From positions 151,546 to 215,545 of the forward strand of contig CAMQYL010000001.1 in the NCBI GenBank assembly GCA_947039275.1: a stretch of DNA of 64,000 bases. Reading direction: 5' to 3'. A program made the translations under genes and the position numbers. Source of the DNA: Amulumruptor sp947039275 (GTDB taxonomy: Bacteria > Bacteroidota > Bacteroidia > Bacteroidales > Muribaculaceae). Below, piece after piece: positions 1-8,800 of this stretch. Below the pieces are notes generated by a model, which was not told where the DNA came from, made no database searches, and was given only the letters and a program-made list of their open reading frames with translations. Position 1 is the stretch's first letter, and each line of letters starts with the position of its first letter.

Positions 1-973
1 GCTGCGCTTTATTTGCACACCAATTATAATTTGGCGATGAGGCTTCCACAATCCAAATATTATCAGAGATGTCTTTTAATTGATTTCTTACACAGTTAAC
101 AATAGCTTTAGCACTAATTGCAAAAATTAGTACTGGAGCTCCAACAGCCATTCTATCCGGCTCGGAAATGTAGAGTTTATCTTGATAATCAGACTTAGGC
201 CAACTCCATGTCTCTTCAGGCTCACGATGACGCTGAAATATATGAATGGTTGTCTTATTCTCAAGTAGACTTCCTAATTTGACCAATAACGGTTGTGGAG
301 CCAGTGCAAAAACCGAGTAATTCTGAATTTCTCGTGCCCCTTCGCTGCCATTGTACACCATTTTTCTGAAAAGATTACATAACCTAGTGGCCTCTACATT
401 CCAAAAGGCTTCCTCGTTATCTCCAATCCCCAAATCTGTACTTTTCATATTAATTGGTTCATGATTGGCCGGATACATATGATCATCTATGACGGCTTTC
501 CGAACTTCCTGATTGGAAATAGAAGGCATATATTCTCCAATTTTAGCGGTGTATGCAATACAATTAGTCTTGACGGAAGCAACAGTCTCTGTTACCTTCC
601 TTATCTCATCTTCTTTAGTACGTTTTAATGTGATCAGTTGTTCCTCGGTATACACATATTTCCCTTCATGATCAATAAGTCTATGGCAGTCATGGCACAA
701 AAGGAGAAAATTACATTCTTTGCCATCCAAAAACACAGACTTGGCTTCATCACCTCGTGGACCAGCCGCCTTAAAAGCAACGATATGTGCCAATTCTGCT
801 AAGTTACAGTCCTCGGTCGTCAAATGATGCTCATACAATAATTTATTACAGAATTGACAACGGCCTGCACTTTTAGCAAAGATTAGACCATAAGCAAAAT
901 CACCTAGTTTTTTACGAGCTGCTTTTGCTTTAACCTCTTCAATAGAGATTTTGGGAGAGATCGAATTATTCAT
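1..973 (-). CDS. HNH-SAVED endonuclease, CBASS effector (Cap5-like), C-terminus off the window
   Basis: An open frame of 324 codons runs from ATG at 973 leftwards past the window edge. The N-terminal third is an HNH nuclease with a zinc knuckle: C39xxC42, then LAHIVAF around H63, GPRGD, and LCHDCHRLID at 92-101. The rest matches a SAVED domain, including the FQRHREPEETWSWP segment at 246-259. In known Cap5 proteins, SAVED binds a cyclic oligonucleotide made by a CD-NTase and activates HNH to degrade DNA, killing the infected cell. Cap5 is usually about 380 aa, so only the last part is missing. The CD-NTase, if present, should lie further left. Identity rests on motif reading; no cyclase is visible here. 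Confidence 0.8.
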   Translation of the reverse strand, partial: MNNSISPKISIEEVKAKAARKKLGDFAYGLIFAKSAGRCQFCNKLLYEHHLTTEDCNLAELAHIVAFKAAGPRGDEAKSVFLDGKECNFLLLCHDCHRLIDHEGKYVYTEEQLITLKRTKEDEIRKVTETVASVKTNCIAYTAKIGEYMPSISNQEVRKAVIDDHMYPANHEPINMKSTDLGIGDNEEAFWNVEATRLCNLFRKMVYNGSEGAREIQNYSVFALAPQPLLVKLGSLLENKTTIHIFQRHREPEETWSWPKSDYQDKLYISEPDRMAVGAPVLIFAISAKAIVNCVRNQLKDISDNIWIVEASSPNYNWCANKAQ

Positions 974-1058
974 TTTTCTATACTTGTTATAACTTCATCT
1001 AATTGCAATAGCAATAATTCCACGACAGAAAAGCTTAGCGGCAATCAGATTTTTTTTG

Positions 1059-1066
1059 CAAAGATA
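1059..1066 (-). promoter_or_regulatory. Minus-strand -7 box for the HNH-SAVED gene
   Basis: Read on the minus strand this is TATCTTTG, a perfect match to the Bacteroidetes -7 consensus TAnnTTTG. It would start transcription near 1052 and leave an 80-nt leader before the ATG at 973. No clear TTG is seen at the -33 spacing. It lies back-to-back with the WYL gene promoter. Confidence 0.55.
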
Positions 1067-1110
1067 CAAAAAATACGTTCACCCTATATGAATGTATTAA
1101 AAATTTGTAT

Positions 1111-1118
1111 TACCTTTG
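1111..1118 (+). promoter_or_regulatory. Plus-strand -7 box for the WYL regulator
   Basis: TACCTTTG matches TAnnTTTG. It lies downstream of an in-frame ATG at 1088, so the transcript would exclude that codon; this favours the ATG at 1133 as the true start. Confidence 0.5.
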
Positions 1119-1132
1119 CAAAAAAGAATATT

Positions 1133-2134
1133 ATGCCCAACACTAAAGGTTCTGATATCAGATACAAAATTCTAGATAGATGTCTGCGAAAAGGTGGATA
1201 TTCCACACAGCGTCTAATGCAAGAAGTCAATAAATACTTAGAAGATAACGGATATCCGACAATTTCAGCATCAAACACTATTCGCCAAGATTTAGATTAC
1301 ATCTCTGCGAATTATCCACAAGTGGCAATTGAAGAAAAACGAATTGGTCGAAATATCACATATGGCTATAAAAAAACTGATTCATCTATCTTCCAGCTTT
1401 CGTTCAATGATGATGAACTTGCTCAGTTATCTCAGTGTATGGCAATTTTATCTAGATTTGATGGTACTCCACAATCAGATTGGATAAAAAAATTCGTTGA
1501 AAGATTTCAGTTGTCATTGCAGATTGAGACAGATTGCAGTAAGGTGGTTGGCTTCGATTGGAATAGACAGCTAAAAGGAAGAGAATTCTTCACCAAACTT
1601 TTGTCTGCAATTGTTAAAGGAACTGTTCTGCACATTAAATACAAAAGTTTCAAACGAACGGCTGCTAAAATGTATGTTGTACACCCATATTTTCTAAAAG
1701 AGTATAACAATCGATGGTTCTTACTTGGGTGGGGGGATGATAAAGACGCCCTTATTACGCTTTCTCTTGACAGGATTATTTCCCTAAAAGAACTCCCGGA
1801 AAAAACACTTCGTCCCAATGAGTCTATTAATTTTTCAGATGAATATTTTGAAGATATAATCGGAATTACAAAGAAAGACGATAGTGTACTAACGAAAATC
1901 AGATTGTGGATATCTCCACAACTAAGCCCTTATATTAAGACAAAGCCGATACATAATAGTCAAATAATCAAATCCGAAGATGAGAGAGGAATGATTATTG
2001 AGTTATATCTATATCCTAATTTCGAAATGGAACAGGAGTTTTTATCTCATGGAGAAGGATTAAAAGTTATTTCGCCAGATTCCGTCCGTAACAGAATACT
2101 TGAACGCTTAAAGGCAACCTTGGATAATTATTAG
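1133..2134 (+). CDS. WYL-domain transcriptional regulator (CapW/BrxR-like)
   Basis: This 333-aa protein has an N-terminal winged-helix region (about residues 1-75, with an SASNTIRQDL recognition-helix-like stretch) followed by a WYL domain whose characteristic segment is VHPYFLKEYNNRWFLLGW. A frame-consistent ATG exists at 1088 but lies upstream of the likely promoter, so 1133 is preferred. WYL repressors such as CapW and BrxR are known to sit beside CBASS and BREX systems and to hold them silent until infection. Here the gene is divergent from the HNH-SAVED nuclease and 57 bp upstream of vsr, so it could control either locus. Function as a defence regulator is inference from position and family. 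Confidence 0.8.
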   Translation: MPNTKGSDIRYKILDRCLRKGGYSTQRLMQEVNKYLEDNGYPTISASNTIRQDLDYISANYPQVAIEEKRIGRNITYGYKKTDSSIFQLSFNDDELAQLSQCMAILSRFDGTPQSDWIKKFVERFQLSLQIETDCSKVVGFDWNRQLKGREFFTKLLSAIVKGTVLHIKYKSFKRTAAKMYVVHPYFLKEYNNRWFLLGWGDDKDALITLSLDRIISLKELPEKTLRPNESINFSDEYFEDIIGITKKDDSVLTKIRLWISPQLSPYIKTKPIHNSQIIKSEDERGMIIELYLYPNFEMEQEFLSHGEGLKVISPDSVRNRILERLKATLDNY

Positions 2135-2191
2135 AACTTCATTGGATTATAACCATTGTGTTCCTTAATGAGCATCTAAATAATTGATATA

Positions 2192-2707
2192 GTGACTGAC
2201 ATAAAGACGCGAGAAGAGAGGAGCCGAAATATGGCGGCTATCAAATGGAAAGATACGAAGCCGGAGATGATTGTGCGCAAGGATCTTTTCTCCCGTGGTA
2301 TGCGTTTCCGTGTTCAAGTCAGAAAACTACCGGGGAATCCGGATATTGTTCTGCCGAAATACAAGACCGTCATTTTCGTCAACGGATGCTTTTGGCATGG
2401 GCATGAGGGATGCAAGTATTTTCGGTTGCCAAAGTCCAATGTAGAATTCTGGAAAGAGAAGATTGAACGCAATATTGCCAGAGATGTTCGCAACGAAACG
2501 GAACTGAAAGCCCTTGGTTGGCGTGTAATCCGAGTATGGGAGTGTGAAATCAAAACTGTTAAAGGGAGAGAGGAGTATCTTAAACAACTGTATAACTGCA
2601 TTGTCAGGCCGACTCATTCATATTTTATCGAGTCTGAAACCGATGAACCCTCCATGGCTGCCGAACCTGAATCAGAGCACATTTATGGCAAAGACAAGGA
2701 TTTTTAA
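2192..2707 (+). CDS. vsr: Very short patch repair endonuclease (Vsr)
   Basis: The 171-aa product carries the Vsr signature: RSRNMAAIKWKDTKPE near the N-terminus, GNPDIVLPK with D51, and VNGCFWHGHEGC with C66, H69 and H71. With the GTG start at 2192 the residue numbers coincide with the catalytic D51 and zinc ligands C66 and H71 of E. coli Vsr, which supports this start over ATG 2231. Vsr nicks T:G mismatches produced by deamination of 5-methylcytosine. A cytosine methyltransferase is encoded in the same cluster at 12952-14076, and Vsr probably repairs the mutations it causes. It is unusual that the large Druantia-like genes separate the two. Confidence 0.9.
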   Translation: MTDIKTREERSRNMAAIKWKDTKPEMIVRKDLFSRGMRFRVQVRKLPGNPDIVLPKYKTVIFVNGCFWHGHEGCKYFRLPKSNVEFWKEKIERNIARDVRNETELKALGWRVIRVWECEIKTVKGREEYLKQLYNCIVRPTHSYFIESETDEPSMAAEPESEHIYGKDKDF

Positions 2708-2781
2708 CTTTGATGTGTCAGTTTTTGCCCATGCCGTTTATTAACTTTGTCAACAATAGCCAAAGTCCCGAAAAAAATTCG

Positions 2782-2789
2782 TAACTTTG
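2782..2789 (+). promoter_or_regulatory. Promoter (-7 box) of the Druantia-like operon leader
   Basis: TAACTTTG is a perfect Bacteroidetes -7 element. Transcription would begin near 2796, about 130 nt before the 962-aa gene, producing the leader annotated at 2796-2922. Confidence 0.65.
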
Positions 2790-2795
2790 CAATCC

Positions 2796-2922
2796 AAACT
2801 GCGCTTGCGCTGACAAAGGCCAATCTATGTAAGTAATAACTTATATACATCATATTAAGGAACTTCCTTGTAGCCGCAAAAGGGTTTGGTCGCCCGTCAG
2901 CTCTACTTGGAATTTCCTTTTT
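2796..2922 (+). ncRNA. Structured leader RNA ending in a terminator-like hairpin, copy A
   Basis: After a small palindrome (GCGCTTGCGC, 2801-2810) comes a long hairpin. The 5' arm is AAGGAA-c-TTCC-tt-GTAG (2857-2873) and the 3' arm is CTAC-tt-GGAA-t-TTCCTT (2903-2919), followed by TTTTT (2918-2922) only 5 nt before the ATG at 2928. Inside is GGG-TTTGGTCG-CCC (2882-2895). The interior (GTAGCCGC, TTTGGTC, AGCT, CTAC) matches the leader at 32500-32636 in front of another defence operon, while the arms pair using different bases. Premature termination (attenuation) of the operon, or release of a small RNA, are inferences. The start is estimated from the promoter. Confidence 0.65.
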
Positions 2923-2927
2923 AGGCT

Positions 2928-5816
2928 ATGAACTATTCGAGCTGGAACGATATGTTGTGTGATCACTTCTTCAAAAACGAAGACGTGATGGTCTTTTTGT
3001 CCATTGATAAGGAAGAGCTTATTTGCCTTGGATTAAAATCCGAAAAAATTCATAGAGAGATCGAATTAATCGAAGCAAACAAAAACGAACAAATCGACCA
3101 CCGAGCTTACGTGTGGGCTGATTTTATGCGCTTGTTTATGTCGATTAAGACAAAGAAACAATTCCTCACAGAATTCAAACTGAGAATTAGCGAAAGTACT
3201 ACAATTAAAGATAACTCAAGACCTACAATATTTCCATTCCTATCTCTATTCTTCATCTCCTTAAGTTTTGATTCCGACTTAAGTTCCGCAGCATTTTATC
3301 CTAAAGTCAATACCTTTTTGACAACAAATCATATCATAGGTCATGGCGAAAAGATTGGCACCACAGATTTAGCCAATCTAAATCCGTCTCTTGATATGAT
3401 GTGGTATAATCTTAGTGAATGGGCTTTTTATAACGGGTACTTTTTTGTTCCGAAGTATACACGTACATCGAATCGAAATAAGTACGCCGAACCATTTATC
3501 GCAGAACTGCTATTTCCATTTAATCGCCGAGAGCAATTAAAAACAGTCTTTATTAAAAGCGGACTTACTCCAGACGAGAATATATCCGAGGACCGGATTA
3601 TTCGCATTTTTAATGACAATTACTATATTATCGGTCTTACACGTGCTAAAATGAAGCAATGGGTTTCCGACTATCGAATAGCTTTAATCAATGAGTTCCG
3701 TAAAATATACGGTCGATGGGATGGAACAGCACGTGTTGAAAACCGTACTGATTCATCGAGCCAGGTAAGATATGATGGTTCAAACTACGGCTTCTATCTT
3801 GGATTCGATCAAGAAAGAGGTGGTAATTTCAAATTTTTTCTTTTACCTTACATCCCAAACTCGGAGAACGCAGAAGAATACTGTTTCGTTAATTCTGGGA
3901 ATAACAACGAGGCTTATGAGTTTTATATAAAGGCAAATGGATTCGCTTCATCAACATACAGGAAAACAGATAATATTCTTGAAGCACTGCTACACAAGAA
4001 GAAGATAGTTTTCGTAGATGAATACGATTCAAAAACAAACCTGATTTTTAATCCTGCTGACCTTTATGTATTTGAGCGTTCATTTAACTCATTAATATCT
4101 CGATGCACATTTACAAAAGGAGGAAGCTATTTCATAATGATATCAACTGAAATATTTTCTCAAGAGCGCTATCACAACTGGCTTTCGAACAACAAGGCAA
4201 CTGAACTACCTTTACCTGCTTTAAGTAGCGCATATCACATGTTCTATATCGAAAATGCGCAAAGTGCATTAGAGGATGATTCTAAGCTCTCTTTCAAAAA
4301 AAGTAAATCACTTAAAATCTCCAATACAATAGTTCTCGGCAAGGTTGAGAACACATATCTTGTACCATCAACATTCCCAATCTATTTTGACATTTCGGGT
4401 ATAGACATCAGTACCGATTCGGTTCGGGCTGTATCAATTGATGGATCTAATAGATACTCATTTGACATCAAATACGATGCCAACTCACAGAAATGGATTT
4501 TCCCTGTTATTCAGCATTATTTTGCAAAAGATAAGACATATCAGATCTTTTGTAATGACCAGCCGTTATCATATTCGAAATTTCGATTTGTTGACTTCTC
4601 CTTAATCAAAGATAGCGACTATCAAGAAATTTCTTTTGATATATTTGGTGATGAATCTATAGAGAATCCATTAGTGACCGGCTTACAAATCAACGATACA
4701 ATTTACATGAATGTAAACGTTGAACTTCTCAAATTAAACATGAAGTCGGGAGAACCACCTATTATAAGGAACTCGAAATATTTGGCAAATGATTATATTC
4801 TTTATGGAATTTCATCACAGCCAAATATCTCTAAAAGTGATATTAAAGATTTCATACTTGTTCTTTTCGCCAATAATGTTATTGACGAAGTATCTGTTGG
4901 AAACAAATATGAAATTAACCATATCTTGGAATACTATACCTCGCTTGGTTATCTCAATTATACTTATCGAGACGGTAAATACGTCATTGCTGTTAATAAA
5001 CCAACAATTATTTGGCTGCCGCCCAATTTTAAGAAAACATCTGGGTGCGTAACGTCATATAAATGTACGGAACAAAATTTTAAATTCCTTGTTACTGGAG
5101 CGCGAACCCCCGGCTTTATTGAACATCTCATTAAGGTCTGCGCCTCTAATAATGTAAAGGTAGACATAACTCAACCGGAAAACCCACTTTTCCCACAACG
5201 GATTATTCTTTGGGCTCAAGATATTTCCGACATTGAAAGAGTCGCTTCACAAGCTAAGCTTTACTTCCAAAAATGCATCTATACTAATGCGCTAATCAAA
5301 CGCTTAGGTTCGGTAGATGATTATACCGACCAGGTTAGACAATATCCTTCCGAATTAGTATATGAAAACGTCTCCTTATTCAGGAAAATAGACTACAGTA
5401 AACTCGCTCATCTATTCAAAGAAAAGAACGGGTTTATTCCGAATAAAGATATTATCGTTACTGATGTAGAAAAAATTGATAGGACTCATGATGTCATTAG
5501 TTACTTCTTTGGACTTCCCAGCGAAGCTACTATACTTTGGGATGAAGGCATCCATTATCCGATAAACAAGTATTGGTCACATCTTATTGGTGCCTCATTT
5601 TCTAATGCTTCAATTATAAGGTTTGACAGTGATTCGTACACGCTTACTATGCCATCGCAAGTTAAATTGCCATTGTTATATAATCGTGCATTATCCCTTA
5701 TTAATGCCGAGCCACAAGACTCAGATGGTGGCAATAATTCATATAGACTAATTGTCAACCCTCTGTTAGATAAGATTGATCCGAAAGAAATTTTATCCAA
5801 ACTCAAACAATTATGA
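2928..5816 (+). CDS. Druantia type II-like large protein of unknown function (DruF candidate)
   Basis: This 962-aa protein has no motif I can name: no Walker A, no nuclease signature and no membrane segments. It is rich in aromatic residues and Asn/Asp, like other A+T-rich island proteins. It starts 5 nt after the U-tract of the structured leader and its stop overlaps the start of the DruE-like helicase by four bases (ATGA), so the two are translationally coupled. Published Druantia type II loci contain DruE, a cytosine methylase DruM, and two further proteins DruF and DruG; this gene is the best DruF candidate by size and position. That assignment is inference, not sequence recognition. Confidence 0.6.
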   Translation: MNYSSWNDMLCDHFFKNEDVMVFLSIDKEELICLGLKSEKIHREIELIEANKNEQIDHRAYVWADFMRLFMSIKTKKQFLTEFKLRISESTTIKDNSRPTIFPFLSLFFISLSFDSDLSSAAFYPKVNTFLTTNHIIGHGEKIGTTDLANLNPSLDMMWYNLSEWAFYNGYFFVPKYTRTSNRNKYAEPFIAELLFPFNRREQLKTVFIKSGLTPDENISEDRIIRIFNDNYYIIGLTRAKMKQWVSDYRIALINEFRKIYGRWDGTARVENRTDSSSQVRYDGSNYGFYLGFDQERGGNFKFFLLPYIPNSENAEEYCFVNSGNNNEAYEFYIKANGFASSTYRKTDNILEALLHKKKIVFVDEYDSKTNLIFNPADLYVFERSFNSLISRCTFTKGGSYFIMISTEIFSQERYHNWLSNNKATELPLPALSSAYHMFYIENAQSALEDDSKLSFKKSKSLKISNTIVLGKVENTYLVPSTFPIYFDISGIDISTDSVRAVSIDGSNRYSFDIKYDANSQKWIFPVIQHYFAKDKTYQIFCNDQPLSYSKFRFVDFSLIKDSDYQEISFDIFGDESIENPLVTGLQINDTIYMNVNVELLKLNMKSGEPPIIRNSKYLANDYILYGISSQPNISKSDIKDFILVLFANNVIDEVSVGNKYEINHILEYYTSLGYLNYTYRDGKYVIAVNKPTIIWLPPNFKKTSGCVTSYKCTEQNFKFLVTGARTPGFIEHLIKVCASNNVKVDITQPENPLFPQRIILWAQDISDIERVASQAKLYFQKCIYTNALIKRLGSVDDYTDQVRQYPSELVYENVSLFRKIDYSKLAHLFKEKNGFIPNKDIIVTDVEKIDRTHDVISYFFGLPSEATILWDEGIHYPINKYWSHLIGASFSNASIIRFDSDSYTLTMPSQVKLPLLYNRALSLINAEPQDSDGGNNSYRLIVNPLLDKIDPKEILSKLKQL

Positions 5817-8800
5817 GTAAATTCCTGCTTAATCCTGTCCGGTCATTCGAGAAGATAAAGGACAACTACATCCTTTATACGAAAACTGCTTTCGGTACGC
5901 GATTCAAAGAAGACATCGCTGATTTCGAAAGTTTTGAATCGGAACGAGAACGACTGTTAAGAACCGACCAGGTTCTTAGTAGAGAAGTTTGGATTGAACC
6001 ATTGCCCCCATATGCATACGTCAATAGGGGTAATGATTATATTCGTGTTTCATCGTTAACAACGGAAGACCTTCCCGGACTTAATAATAACGCTTTAAAT
6101 TTATTCAAAGATTTCTTATTAAGAGGTCTTATGCAAGGGAACTTTCCCTTATATCATCACCAATTTCAGATGCTTCAACAAGCATCTTCAGGCATCGATT
6201 CAATCATCACATCCGGTACCGGTTCTGGTAAAACGGAGTCATTTCTGTTACCATTATTTGCCGATATAATTAATGAAGCGGAAGCCGAATGGACACCCAA
6301 AAGCGATACCGAGCATTACAAAATTAATGACTGGTGGAATAAATCACGTTTGCCAGAATCAAATTTTCTTTCATTTGACGAAAGAAATTTAGGGCATATA
6401 ACTGATGAAGTTCTCCAGAGGTCAGTTAATGACGGACATATTCCGGCTTTACGTGGATTGATTATATATCCGATGAATGCGCTTGTCGAAGATCAGATGA
6501 CTCGACTTCGCAAGGCTCTTGATAGCGATGAAATTCATGATTTCTTTGAAAACGGAAATCATTCGCTAAAGGGACATCGTATATTTTTTGGGCAATATAA
6601 TAGCTCAACTCCTGTTTCGGGACTATTTGAAAGGTCAAATAACCCCGATGTTGAGAAAGGATTAAAAGTACGTCGGGATCGAATGAAACAGCGTTTGAAA
6701 GATGCTATGATAGATCTTGAAAAACAAACGCTACGGATACAGCAATGGGTTGACTCAGCCCCGACAGAAGAAGAGAAAAAGAACAGGGCCGACCTTCAAT
6801 ATACTTTTAAACGTGCCTTTGGCAAAAATGATACTGCCTCTGCTGAAATGCGGTCGCGTTTCGATATTCAGGAAACGCCTCCAGACATTTTAATAACCAA
6901 CTACTCGATGTTGGCTATCATGCTTATGCGTACTGAGGAAGCAGCCATTTTTGATAAAACACGAGCTTGGTTAGAAGGTGAAACAGATAAAGAAAATCCT
7001 AAAAGGATTTTTCATCTTGTTATTGATGAATTACACCTTAATCGCGGAACCTCCGGAACGGAAATTGCTTATCTCCTTCGTCTTGTCCTAAGTCGTCTTG
7101 GGCTGACTCCGAACAGTAAGCAATTACGTATTCTTTCTTCGTCTGCGTCTTTGGATACTACAGGCGAGGAAGGCATCCAAAGTATAAAATTCCTGAAAGA
7201 ATTTTTTGGTCGCGACTTCTCTAATAAAAATATTGTTGAAGGTCGTGGAGTTGATTTATCGGATGAAGATTCTAGCCATTCCAAGTTACCTGTTGAACCA
7301 TTTATTCAGTTGGGTTCGCTATTCGCCGAAAAGCCTGAATTATTCGACAATTTAGATAATCCTGAAGTTTCCTCTGTCCTATCCAAAATGTCAGATAAAC
7401 TGTCGGACCAATTCGGAATAATCGATAATTCAACCAATGTTATAGAACGTTTCCTCAATATTCTAAACTCACGAGAACTCGCGTTAGCAAAACGGCTCAA
7501 CGACGTATTTAACTGCGGTGAATATGGGACAAATCGAGCTATTCCGTTTGCAGAAAACCCAGAAGATAACAACATCCTTGATCAATATTTCCTCAATCTT
7601 TTTGAAGATTTGGATGATATTGGAATGAAACGAATGGCCGGCGAGGGTTTAATCGTCGCCAGAGGCCTTTTTGATATTTACAAGGGTAAACTCAAAAGAC
7701 CAGTGAATATACCTCGCTTACGTTTTCATTTCTTCTATAAAAATGTTGGTGGGCTTTGGGCGACAATCGACACATGTGACTGGTCTATCAATAGGCCAGT
7801 CGGTCGACTACACAATGAGCCAAAGCTTGTTGACGAGCTGGATGATAAACGAGTGTTGGAATTGTTGTATTGCGAAAATTGTGGTGCTGTTTTCTACGGT
7901 GGCAAACGCGCAGTAGATGATTACGGCACGACAAATTATATATTACCAAATTCAAGCAATATAGAGGCATTGCCCGAACAATCAACACAGCCAATCGTAG
8001 ATAGACGTTCATATGAAGACTATGCTATTTTCTGGCCTGTTGATTCTTTGGATGAAACGTTTGGCACAGAAGAATTTGACATCTATAAGCATCTTACTGA
8101 CCTGGATGTAAACATGAAACATCGAATGTCTCTAGGCTCTGCTAATACCACAACCCCCTACGATTGTCGGTGGGAGCGCTACCACATAAATAAGTTCTCT
8201 GGAGAACTTAAAAGAGGTCATACACCAGATTTAGAGAATTATGTAAATGGCTATTTGTATGAAGTTGATGTGACACCAATCCATCAACTTGCAAACTCTC
8301 CAGCGCTTCCCACGCATTGCCCTTGCTGTGGAGCAGACAGAGGTAAATCAAAATCCCGCCCGGCTGCGATTCGAGGTTTTAGGGCTGGTTTTGCTAAATC
8401 TACTCAAATATATGCCAAGGAACTGTTTAACCAAATTCCAACGGTAAACACCCCTAAGCTCGTTACGTTTTCTGATAGTCGAGAGGACGCAGCATCAATT
8501 GCAAATGGAATTGAGCGTGAACAATTCCTCGATTTAATGAGAGAGCTTTTCCTTGAAGCGTGTGTCAATTCCAATTCTGAGGAAATTTCTGCTTGCCAGG
8601 CTGAAATCACAGAGATCCAGAATAATATTAATACTTTGGAAGGAGTGGGCAATTCCTCGTTGCAGAGTATGATAAACGGCCTCCGTAATAAATTAGAAAC
8701 AAAACAAAAACAGCTCAATACACTCAAAACATATACGAAATTCTCGGATGTCATTTCATCTACAAATGTATTTGACTCGCAGTTATACTCGAGATTTTTT

